Assembly: GCA_003991915.1 (NCBI GenBank)
Contig: RQTK01000136.1
Span: 462,281-526,280 of the forward strand
Direction: 5' to 3'
From: Elysia chlorotica
Taxonomy: Eukaryota > Mollusca > Gastropoda > Plakobranchidae
DNA: 64,000 nucleotides
Shown: positions 50,301-62,900 of the stretch, piece after piece
Layout of the letters: each line of letters opens with the position of its first letter
Numbering within the stretch: position 1 is the stretch's first letter
The notes under the pieces: model-generated
The model's input: the letters and a program-made list of their open reading frames with translations, nothing else
What the model was told of the DNA's origin: nothing
Databases searched by the model: none
Translations under genes and position numbers: made by a program

Positions 50301-53300
50301 ATCACTGTAATAAAAAAACTGCAAGATAGACAGGGAACTCATTCTCATATTTACCTCTTTTACTCTACATTTATATATATAATCTCCTAACATTTTACTG
50401 CAAGTCTTCAATATAAAATGTAAAAATAAAATGTTCGGTGCATAGTGCAAAATGCACAAATGAGATTTTTCGCCTTTTCCAAACTCAATTTACCTAAATA
50501 CTATACCTAGAGCTTTTCGACTTAGTGGATAACAAATTTTCAGCACAGAAATAAAAATTGCAGTTTTTAAGATAGTGTTTTGGGTGAGCATGCTGAGATT
50601 TCTGAAATTACACGCCTGGAAACAAAAATTTTTTAAACCTCAATCTTGACTAGGTGCAAGAATAATGCAAACAACAACGTTTCATAGTTTCATATTATAT
50701 TTTTAAACCTCAATCTTGACTAGGTTCATAATCATTATATTTTTTTCTCCAGACCTACAAACGGAGATGGTACATGTTAATTACCTATGCTTTGTTTGCC
50801 TTGGCTCAAAACGGGCTCTGGAACACATGGGGACCTATTTCAGCCAGCAGTGAGGAAGCATTTGGATGGTACAATTCTTTACTAGCTCTAGTTTAACTAG
50901 GATATATAGATTATTTTTGGCTTTTTAAAATACAAACCATTTCTCTTTATGTTAAGTAACTGTCGCATGTATTTTAAGATTTCTTGTCATATGTTTTTAA
51001 AAATAACAGCCCAATCTATTTGCGGAAGAGCATACAGTAAGAATCAATGCTTAACAGTGCCTTTGGAGTTAATTCACATTCTATTTCTTATTAGCCTGAC
51101 CTGCTGGGTGAACATTTGCAATGAGAATTTCCAGTTTGATTAAAATATATGTAACGATTTAATGCAGTGGCTAGCTACATCCTAACCACTTTCAAGGGTT
51201 TATATTTCATATTAAGTTATTCCTTCTGAAGTCTATCTTTATGGCTAAAACAATTTTTTTTTAATCTTTTGAATTATTTTTTTATAAAGTGAGTGAAATA
51301 CATGTTTTAAATTAGCAGTGAATAATGGACAAAAAGAAGTTATTGAGAAAGAAAATTGAAACAAATTTAAGCATCTTCCTAATTTTTTGTGACAAGCTGA
51401 TATTATAATATAGTATCATTCTAATAAAAACTGCAATATGGAACTCATTCTCATATTTACCTCTTTTACTCTACATTTATATATATAATCTCCTAACATT
51501 TTACTGCAAGTCTTCAATATAAAATGTAAAGTAATGTTAAGAAAACCATATATATATATTTACCTCTTTTACTCTATATTTATATACATTGTTTTCTTAA
51601 CATTACTTTACATTGTATATTGAAGACTTGCAGTAAAATGTTATGAAACAATGGCAAAACCTCTTATAGACACTTTAGTATCATTCTTGGTGTGAGCATT
51701 GCATGAAGATAATAGCTATGCAAAGAGCCCTGATAGTTATTTGCATTTTTATTTTTGTTTGAAAGCAACAGTCTCACATCTTGCTAAATCTGAGCTATGA
51801 TATTAAGTTCAGATCATGTTTCCTTACTGCAGTGAACTCAATACAGTTCTAATCTCTCTAATGATAGATTTTCGTTTGATTATTGAATTGAAACTTTTAT
51901 CCATGATTTTTGCAGGCACGACTCTACCATTGCATTGTTAAACAACTGGGGACCCATCTCCTATGTCCTCTTGGGTCTCTTTTTTCCTTGGCTGCTACAG
52001 GTTAAAGGTCTGTCACCTATTCTCAATGTCTCTGCTGTGCTTTCTGTCTATTTCAGTTATCATAAATAATTTTTTCCAGGCTATTCCTATTTTTGTCATT
52101 TGAAAATATTATAACATTTTGTGCATGATCTTTTTTTAGATGAAAAAGTAAGACTAAGTAAGTTGAAAGAGGTTTTTCATTCTTTAAAATGACATTTCTT
52201 GCGCCTTAAGTTTTCTCCCAGCAATAACCCATCCATCAAGCAAGGTACGATAGTATACATATTTTTCTTGTCTTGAGAAGGCATTTTACTTGCATATCTC
52301 TTAATCGGATATCCAAGCTTTTTTAGTTTAATAATATCCAGTTCTCTTCCTCATCCATGTAATGAAATGTATTATCTTATTTTATAATTCAAAATTTGTT
52401 AACTTTAAGAACTTCCACTTTATGTAATGTTTTTTTGTGGTTTTTTTAAATTTCCTGTAAAGGTCTGCGATGGGCAGTTTTGTCGAGCGTAACTTTGCTG
52501 GCTATCGGAGCTGGACTCAGGTGTATCACATCAGACCCTGGGACTGCCACCATGTAAATAATTTATGTTTTTAATGGATAGTAATTCTTAATCATAGATC
52601 AAGGGATCCATAAAGACTATTCGTAAAGACTCCAAGAACTGAGAAAATAATGTTTGTTTCAAATGCTTCACGTGGAAATATAAAATTTTATGAATTTCTG
52701 CTTTGAAACTGTATTCCTGAAATATTTGTTTTGACTTCAAAAAGTGAGAGCTCACAGAGATTTCACCATATGGAGCCAAGGGTATACTATAAAACATGAA
52801 ATATGATGAGTTTTTATGAAATCACACAAAAAAATAGTCACAACGTTTAATATAAAAGTGAATTTGTCACCTTATTTGATATCCTGATAGAATTTCGTCA
52901 AAGGATAATGGAAGTTAAAGTTATAAAAGATGCCTGATATTAGCATAAAATTTATATTTATGGTAAGGTAATCAAAAAGAAGAAAATAAACATAAATGTA
53001 GGCTCAAACGCGAAAACTTCTTCAATTTTTTTTGCCTCCCCCAACCTCATACAGGATTGCCTAGTTTTGAATATGAGAAGGACAAAAAAAAATCTTGGTT
53101 CCTAATAGTTACTTTTGTCTTCCGTAGCCTTATTCACGTAGGCCACTTTTTTATTGGTGCTGCGGGACCCATCGCCATGGGGGCGATTCCGTCTGTGTCG
53201 GCCACCTGGTTTCCTCCAAACGAGAGGGTGACAGCCACCGCGCTCGGCACCAGTATTGGCATGTTTGGGGTGGCCATCTCTTTTGTACTGGGTAAGTACG

Positions 53301-53566
53301 GTGTGACCTGCTGAATAATGAAATAGTCTTACAAGTAGCTAACACAAGAGGATGTCTCTCTCTCTCTGTCTCTGTCTCTGTTTCTCTCTCTCTATGTTTC
53401 TCTCTCTCTCCCTCTCTCTCTCTTTCTCCTGTCCCTCTACTGTCTTGCTCTAGTTTTCTCTCTTACTCTCCCCCTCCCTTTATCTGTCTCCTTCATCTCT
53501 CTCAGTCTCCCTTACTCTGTTTTTGAAGTTTTTTTCTTTCCTCTCTAATCATCACTATATCCTTCA

Positions 53567-53605
<39 letters not shown>

Positions 53606-56600
53606 ATGTATATATATGTATATATATATATATATATAATAAAAATAAAGCCATTTGTGAACCTTCTTTAATTATAAAAAGCAAAATAAAACTAGCATTT
53701 TCGCCTATCGTGAATAGATCACATCAATGCATAGTACATTCAATAACCAATCTGTTACTTTTTTTTTAGGTCCTGCTCTAGTATCAACGGCACCGCCTAA
53801 ACATCATCCAAAAAACCAATCAAGTATAGCAGACTTCTCTCTTTACTTTAGGTAAGCCCTGCCTCCTAGTTACTTAATCAAATCAACAACACTCTCAATT
53901 ATTTGGCATTTTCCCGCTTTTATTTTCCTACTTTTATTTGATTCATATTATCTTCTTTTTACTAATGAGAAACTCTTCTAGTGAACAAATAAAAATAAAG
54001 AAGTACTCACAAAATTTTGAAAACTAGTGTTTGTTTATTGAATCAGCAGTAACTTTATTAATTATTTTTCTTAACTTAAATTCAATTTAAATTTCCACAG
54101 TCTGTATGAAGAATGTGTATAAAATGGTTTCTATATAAATTTATAAATCGTATATATTTGATAGAAGAAAGCTGTCTATGTATGACTTTAGTTATTAAAG
54201 CTATCATTAAACAGATCTGTATGTTCTTATCATAATGAATATGTAATCATATTATCATTCATAATCATTATCACATAGGATGCACTAACGCACTGATATC
54301 AGTGCTCTTGTACTAGACATGTATCACTGTTTAATATAAACCCTGCAGACTTAGGGATGCTGAATGATTTAGAGCACTCATGATCGTCATAATTATGTGT
54401 CCTATTTTCAATATCCTATTATTTGACCAAGGCATTGATAACACCCATGTTTAAGGTCACATGGAGTATCTTACATAATTGGATTCCTGTCATTGTAGAC
54501 TTTCTTATATGGTTGTGTCTGTGTGTTTGTATACATGTGTATATTTATCAGTGAATTTGTCATATCAAGTGCAAGAATTTGTTTGCACTGAGATGGAAAA
54601 TTTCAATTTAATGAAAAAAAGAACATATACCGTATTTCACAAAACAAAGAAATTGTTGCTGGAAAAAAACAACAACAATGATAACAAACCAAAAAAAAAC
54701 AAAAAGCCTGATTTTAATAATTCTTTGAAAATTAAATCATTAATATTTTGATTTTGAGTAAGACCCCATATGCTTGTTTGTTAACGCTGCTTTTATTCGC
54801 AATTTGTTTTTCTTTTCTATATATGTACACTAAAAAAAAAATGTTAAAAGATTTTTCTCTTATTTTAGAAAATATGCTCTAACTACTCCAGAGTCGGCAA
54901 ATATTACAGGTATGTTGTTTTAGGTATAGCTAATAGCTATTGAACCATGATAGAGATGTAGGAGAAGGAGAGGGAGAGCTCATTTCTATCTTAAATTGTG
55001 ATTGAAACAGGACTGAGTTTAACAAAATCTGAGTTATCTTTGTAGACTTGTTTTGACACATTGATTTAGATTTCAATAAAAACAAAATCTTTACTTCCCA
55101 TCAATTTCAGTCTGATACACATCTGGTCACGATTTCTTAAAAAAAAAGATTTTAAAAAAAGGAGCATTGTTCAGGGCGCATAATACAGTCAAATTTGATT
55201 AAGACGTACGACCTGGAGATAGTTTAAAATTTAATTTTATCCAAAATTTAATTTAAAAGTTACTGTAAAGTTAAAAAAAGGAATTGGTGCATTGTGAACA
55301 CTCCATAAATCCACAGTTAAACTTAAATAGGGTATATCTTAACCACTGCATGCATTATTTTCGCTCGAGAATAATTTGTGTTTTTGCAGCAAATGTTGAA
55401 TGACAACTATATAAACTTGAAAAATGAAAGTGATCCTAAATGCAAAGTTTGACTTTACTTTGTTTTCCATTAAGCTAACTAGCTGGGGATTTTTTTTGTC
55501 TTCTCATTAAAAAATACTGATGGTTTAAGGATATCATAGACCAGATGAGCTTTATGAAACTGTGCAAACAAATAGTATTAAGATAAAATAAATAAAGTTT
55601 TGGACATTTATACAATTCAAATTCTCCTTTCATCAATTTTTCAAAGTGAATATCCAGTACTTACTGATTTGTTAGATAATTTAATTATTTGAGAAATTAA
55701 TGAGTATTTATTGTTTTTTATATTAGTGCTTAAACATGTTGTAATTTGTTTTAATTCGCATGATCATAATCAGAATGTCCTCATGTTCTCTCAGCTGCCA
55801 GAATTCACAAAGAGAGAGATGAGATTATGTGGTACATGTACTATGGTAAGTTTTGATTTATAATCAATATGAACAGGAAAACATATATGAAATAAATCTT
55901 TTTGACAGTTTGCATATTGTCAGTCTTTATAATGTGTAATCAATTAAATATGAATGTCGCAGTAGAGCTTGGTTATCAATATGCAAGGCACACACAAAAA
56001 AATTTGAAATAGGTATACTGCATCTCTAAGAATACAAAACGATACACAGACGTAAGCTTTCGACCTTTAAGTCTTCCTCAGACAATTAAACGATGTATAC
56101 CTACACAATAAGACATTTAAGAGATAAAAAGAGATATACAATAAAGTAAAATAGATAAACAGATCATGAATATAAAATATCTAATACGGTAATTGTAAAA
56201 TTAAAGAAACCGAATCTAGATCCAAATAGGAAAATTATATTGCATTAATTAGTCTAGATCTCAAATAACCTAGATCTAAAATGAAATAGATAAAAATGAA
56301 TAGTTTATAATTAGTTTTTAATCTATGGCTTAGTTAGTAATGTGATAGTCTGAGACAGGAGTCATGGTATCCCCACACTCTTTCTGTGTAGCAGCACGTA
56401 AAATTGTCAGAAATTAGTCTTGGAGCTCATGGACATTGGGCACTAAGAAAAAAAACCAATGTTATAAAACGCTTATAAAACATAATTGTAAACTTTGAGT
56501 TTGTTTTCGTGTTTTTTCTTACTTTTTCTTACTTTTTTTTGCTATAAGAAAATTTACCCATATGATGTTAGTTGTATAATTTACACACCATTGAGATTCT

Positions 56601-59600
56601 CAGAGTAATTTTATCCTTTTATTATAAAATTAACCAAGCTTTTTAACCCAGCTGTGCAGTGTGCTCTTCCCAATATTGAAAGTGAATTGGCTATTTTATC
56701 ATGTTTAATGCCATTAGATTTGAGCCAAAAGATACTATGTGGAAAATCACATACTGTTGTGATCTAAATGTACGTTAACTACTGACTATAAGATTTTGAA
56801 AACTGTTATGACACATCCATGCAATCGCCTCCTGTGTGGACAGTGGAGGATCTTCAATTCACAAAGTTCCGTTGATCGAGGTGGCAGTGAACGGAACAAA
56901 GTGTCAAGCAATGGTGGACACAGGTTGTACTATGAGTCTAGTTAAGTGTCACTTGGTATCCAGCTGGTCAGGTGAGAGTACGATGGTGGCATTTGATGGA
57001 CATGCTGTAAAGTGCAAAGGAGTGGCAGAAGTGGCACTGACTGTTGGCGGGCGTGATACTACAGCTGTGGTTACTGTTGTGGATCAGATTGTTGGGGATG
57101 TTCAGGCGGTCATAGGTATGGACGTCATTCAACAGTTGGGCGGTGTCTTAGTGCATGGCGATAGAGTTCTATTTGGAAACTTGGGTTGTTCGGTTCGATG
57201 CAAGTTCCAGGAGACAACGTCCCCAAAAGTGTCAAAAGACATCATCCAAGATAGAATTGTGGACAAAGACTTTGAGGCATGGTTTAATGGAAAAAATTGG
57301 ACGGTTCGTTACTTTTGGAAAGATGGAGTGCCTCCAAAATTGACAAATAAAGTTGCGCTATATGATCACGGAGTGAAGGCAGAAACCAAAGAAGCATTCG
57401 AGAGTGAGGTGCAACGGTGGATTGAAGAAGACATTCTGGTTCCTTGGAATGGGGAGGTGGAAGGAATTATTCCTCTTATGGGAGTGGAGCAAGTAACAAA
57501 AAAGAAGGTGCGCCCAGTCTTAGACTTTAGAGACCTAAATACCTACGTTGAGTGCCACACAGGAGGCGATTGCATGGATGTGTGTAGTGAAAGGCTTCGA
57601 GAATGGAGGCAAATTGAAGGTGATGCAGAGGTTGTAGATCTCAAGTCTGCATACTTGCAAATCCACGTGGCTGAGGAATTGTGGAAACATCAACTTGTGA
57701 GATTCAAGGGAAGAGTATATGCATTGACAAGGCTTGGGTTTGGATTAACGTCTGCTCCAAAAATCATGTCAAGCATATTGAAAAACGTACTTTCAAAGGA
57801 ACCGCAGATATACAGAGCAACCAGTTCATACATTGACGATATAATGGTGGATGTGTCCCGTGTCAAATCTGCTGACGTTGTCTCCCATTTAAAGAAAAAT
57901 GGGTTTGAGGCAAAGGACCCAGAGGCACTAGCTGAGGGCGCTGTTTTGGGACTGAAACTGAGGAAGCGGCAAGACGGAAACCTGATATTTTCCAGGGCAA
58001 ATGAAATTCCATCTGAGAAACAGTTAAGTGGAAAGTTGACCAAACGAGAGGTGTTTTCTGTCTGCGGCAAGTTAGTAGGACATTATCCGGTAGCAAGTTG
58101 GCTGAGAGTGGCGTGCAGCTTTGTGAAGCGACAAGCAGAGGGTGATCGGTGGGATGACTATGCTGGACCAAGAGCATGTTCGTTGGTGAGAGATTTGGTC
58201 GACCAGGTTCGAAGTGATGATCCAGTGAGAGGAGAATGGAAGGTACCAAAATTGACTAGGGGCGTAGTATGGTGTGATGCAAGCGACTTGGCATTGGGAG
58301 CGATGACTGTAGTTAGTTAAACATTAGAAAGAAAATTTTGACTTGGGTTTAATATAATTATCAGAAACGTAAACAGAACTTTCAATGCAAATGCAATGAA
58401 AAAATTCTCACAAATTTGCCTCTTGGTTCTGAAATATATGTAAAGAATATAAGCGTACAATTTTTGTAGTGAGTAGATTCGAATTGAGCCATGTACAGGA
58501 TTGATTATTGGTACTGGTAGGATCGATTACGCCCCCTCGACAGGAAGTGACGTCTAGGAAGGGCGGTATTTCAGGAGCGACTGAGCACGAAGTAAACAAG
58601 CTCAGACAGTGTAAAGCGGCCGGTCGAGTTGGTCTCAGTGAGAGAGAGTGAGAGTTAGAGAGATACCTAGTCTAGATCTAGCTAGAGTTAGAGCAGAGAA
58701 ATGAACAGTGGAAGCAGGCCTACGCTGAGATAAGGAGGCATTTCTGCTCTAACTCTAGCTAGATCTAGACTAGGTATCTCTCTAACTCTCACTGTCTCTC
58801 ACTGAGACCAACTCGACCGACCGCTTTACACTGTCTGAGCTTGTTTACTTCGTGCTCAGTCGCTCCTGAAATACCGCCCTTCCTAGACGTCACTTCCTGT
58901 CGAGGGGGCGTCATCGATCCTACCAATAATCAATCCTGTACATGGCTCAATTCGAATCTACTCACTACAAAAATTGTACGCTTATATTCTTTACATATAT
59001 TTCAGAACCAAGAGGCAAATTTGTGAGAATTTTTTCATTGCATTTGCATTGAAAGTTCTGTTTACGTTTCTGATAATTATATTAAACCCAAGTCAAAATT
59101 TTCTTTCTAATGTTTAACTAACTACAGTTGTCATTTTTTGGTCTTGATGCCAAAAACCTGAAACCTTTTAAGGAGTGTGTTAACAGATATACACGTAATC
59201 ATTTTAACCATTTTTATTTCTAAGCATATATTTATAAAAAAATAAAGAGATGATTTTTTGTTTTAGACAAATGAAGCACCTGCTATTACACCATTAAAGA
59301 TAAAAGATGTACAAGTTGAAATTGTTGATACAATATTTTGGCCTCACCATTGATTGTAAACTTACTTTTACCATGCGTATTAAAAAAGCTAATCAACGAC
59401 TGTGCTTAAAAAAAATGTAAGTCTTTCTATGTCGACTTCAGTATCATACATATTTTTTATGTCTCCTGTATCCAAAGATAATATCTTTTAGAGTAGGATG
59501 TTTTGGAGGAAACCTATAAAGAAAACCTAATCTCAAAGAGTAGACAAAATTAGAGAGAAAGCCTCCCAAATCATTGGCTGTGAACTAACCTCTTTCAAAG

Positions 59601-59878
59601 ACATGTATGTTTTACAAGTAATGCATAAAACAAAATGTATAACATCAGACATAGATCGTACCCTCTTCATAGTGAATATGAAACATCACAAAGAAGTAAC
59701 AGATAATATAAAAAAAGGGCCAGAGAGACAGATAGCTCGTTTGTACCAGCTTCAATCAGATTGATACAAAATTGCCACACTTAGCGTGTTTTCGGGTGTA
59801 TGTGTATGCTTGTATATCATTTGTATGCATAAAGAGTTATGTTTAAAAAAATTAATTTATTATTACTATTACTATTAC

Positions 59879-59917
<39 letters not shown>

Positions 59918-62900
59918 TTTTATTATTATTATTCTTATCATCATCATCATCATTATTTCTATTATTATAATCGTTATTTATGTTATGTTTCAGATGGCTT
60001 GTACTGCCTAGTTCTGTTTCTGGTTATCTTGGTGTACTACCCTGCCAAACCTCCCAACCCCCCGTGTGTGTCTGCAGTTACAAAGAGGGATGAGTATTGG
60101 TCTGGTCTTTGGTCTCTACGGAAGTGAGTTTGTCTCTGGTCTATCACACCCTTGTTACTAACAATGCCTTTATTGTGCGTTACAAAGAGCGTTATATATC
60201 ATAGAAGCTTGTTGCTCTCTAATTTATTGTAACACTGTTTCCTATAAAACTTGGAAAATATAAGTTAAGACAATATGATTGAAAATGTGTTAAATATATA
60301 TAGTATTTATTAAGATTATAATTTTCAAATATATACCAATATGAGTTTTAAGTAAGTCACTTAATAACAGATTTTGAAAATCCAATAATTTAATGAGTAT
60401 CACTTTTTTTTATAGAACTGTACGTTAAGTTTAGATGCATGAATAAAAATCTTTTCATGTTATGCATAATTTTTTTTTAAGTTTTAATTTGCACCCAAAA
60501 GTAAAAAAAAAAATATTGTTGTGTAAATAACTTTATCACCATATTAAAGCTGTAGTTTACAATCCTTGTTGGAAATTTTTACGTGCAAAATTACAGACGA
60601 TATTTTTTTTGTAAACCTGTCTATTTCCTTCTTTCTATTACAGGAAAGGTTACTTCCTCATAGTGGCTTTGGTTTATGGGATATCGACGGGTATTGTTAA
60701 CTGCTGGAGTAGTGTTTTGTATGTCAATCTGAAAACTGTAGGAGTCTCAGAGGTAGGTTAGGCATTGGGACTATAGCACTCTTAGCTTAATTTTAGTTAT
60801 TGCTACAGTGACAAAGCCGAGAGAGAGAGAGGGGGGGGGATGTATGAATTGGCGTGCGAACTTGCATACCGCAACAAGTGAGGGGGCAGCCAATGGTCTG
60901 CTTACCTATGTAAACAATGTCGGAGGGCTCCTCTTCTTAGCTGTTTTTCTCATTCCCTAATGTCGGTAAGTAGCTAGACAATTTTACTATTTTGTCAATC
61001 AATCTTTCCTACAAATTGACAAAGTTGCTCGAATGTATAGTAAAGTAGCACGTATGTAAACAATGTTGGAAGGCTCCTTTTCTTGCTGTTTTCTTATTCC
61101 CTGAAGTTGGTAAGTGGCCAGACAAGTTTGCTATTTTGTCAATCAATCTTTCCTACAAATTGACAAAGTTGGTGAATGTATAGTAAAGTAGCCGTATGGA
61201 GGGGGGAGGGAGAGAGAGAGGGGGGAGAGAAGGAGGCAGGGAGAGAGACATACAGAGAGATAGAGGGAGGGGGGCAGAGAGGGGGGAAGAGAGAGTGAGA
61301 TGTTACTGTTAAGTCTAGGTGGTCTCAGATCTTGAGCAACAGTACACAAAGAAAAGGCTGTGAGAAACATAAGGAACTAACTGAAAAACCAATGAAGTAA
61401 TGACCTGTTTCAAGGGTCATGGATTACCTTAGTATTTTGTTTAAAAAGGGAGATCATAAGTGTTAAAAATTTTAGAAATTTTCGACAATGTTTCATTGTC
61501 ATAAGCAGTGGAATCAATTTAACTTAAATGCTGCAATGTTTAGTTCTCTGTGAGATCTTTAAAAATGAACATCTTTAAATTAGAAATTTATGTGGGGAAA
61601 AAAATTATAATTTGTGTATCTGAGTGAAAAGCTATGTAAAGCAAGGAATTGTTTGTAATTTATCAAGCAAAAATGTTTTTATAGGTTTCTAAAGGTGAAA
61701 TAAATTTTATATAAATTCAGTAAAAAAGAAGAAAAAACTAAGAGATATTTTTAAGTTTCAAAAAGTGTAAGAATCTATAAACACGAGGGAAAATAAGATT
61801 ATACATTTTTTTACTTTCTTTCCCCTTTCCTAAGCCTTTAGACGATTTATCTTTATGTCTATTCAGGGCACTGCAGGGTGGATAGGATTTTACTCCCTTA
61901 TAGCGAGTTGTGCCGCTTCGCTTTTCATTGGCAAGTGAGTAACATGTTTTAGTGTTAGGGGGAATGAGTTGAGTTGAGTTGAGTTGGTTTAATGTCCAAC
62001 ATCAGCATTAATAGGCTATATTGTGGACGGACCCCTAGACTAACGTCTGACAATTTTATGTGCTACCACACATGAGACAGGGAGGGGATACCACTGCCCT
62101 CTGCATCATTCAGACTCACCACTAAGTGATTTAAATTATAAAGAGGTCAGTTGTTGTTGAGTTGGTTTAACGTCCAACATCAGCATTAATAGGCTATATT
62201 GTGGACGGACCCCTAGACTGACGTGTGACAATTTTATTTGCTTCCGCATATGAGACAGGGCAGGGATACCATGACCTCTGTCTCAGTCGGTCACATTAAA
62301 CTGACAGTGGCACCGACCCAACCAGTAGGGAGCAAAATCGCCAGGGCTCGAACCACGGACCTTTTGCATCAGAAGCCGATGTTCTACCCTTGGGCCACCG
62401 CGTCCCCCTATAGAAAAACTCTCTGAGTAAGTTACAGGACTCAGAAAGAAAAGCACTGAAAGTTATGGAATTTTTTTGATAGTATGTCGCTTAGCGTCCA
62501 GTATCAGCAGTATATAGGATATACTGTGGAGGGGCCACAAGACTTACGTCTAATAAGTTTTACGTGCTGCCATGCAGAGACAGTGCGGGGATCCAAGTAA
62601 ACAAACCTACCTAGTGGAATGCCAGACGGTGGAAGAGCCAAGTCCAATCCTTGTACTGTTTTATAATCTCTATAGATATGGGTGGATATAATAAAAAAGC
62701 ACTTGAAAAATATTGGTTAAAATGATTAGGGCACAATATTCCTCTTTCATTAAAATCCTCTTTGAGTCTTATTTTGGGTATAACGAGAACCCTTGCTATA
62801 GCGAGAGATGTTAAGAGAAACAAAAAATCTCATTATTACCGACCTTTACTGTATGTTTGTATTTTATTCAATCTATGCAGGGCGTCGTACATGTGTATTA

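Larger units (their letters stand above)
49056..51530. repeat. ~1.1-1.4-kb tandem duplication carrying exon 3
   Basis: 49056-50418 and 50419-51530 both start taaaatgttcggtgcatagt and end with cattttactgcaagtcttc and tcaatataaaatgtaaa. The second copy lacks ~250 bp present in the first (around 49560-49870). Each copy contains a complete exon 3 with its splice sites. Confidence 0.92.

Noticed and set aside
54479..54751. 90-aa plus-strand ORF in an SLC49A4 intron
   Set aside because: AT-rich chance frame ending in Lys/Asn runs; no splice or homology support.
58408..59026. Pair of similar ORFs starting MFTSCSVAPEIPPF on opposite strands
   Set aside because: They are the same sequence seen twice because of the palindrome; no supporting family or splice context.
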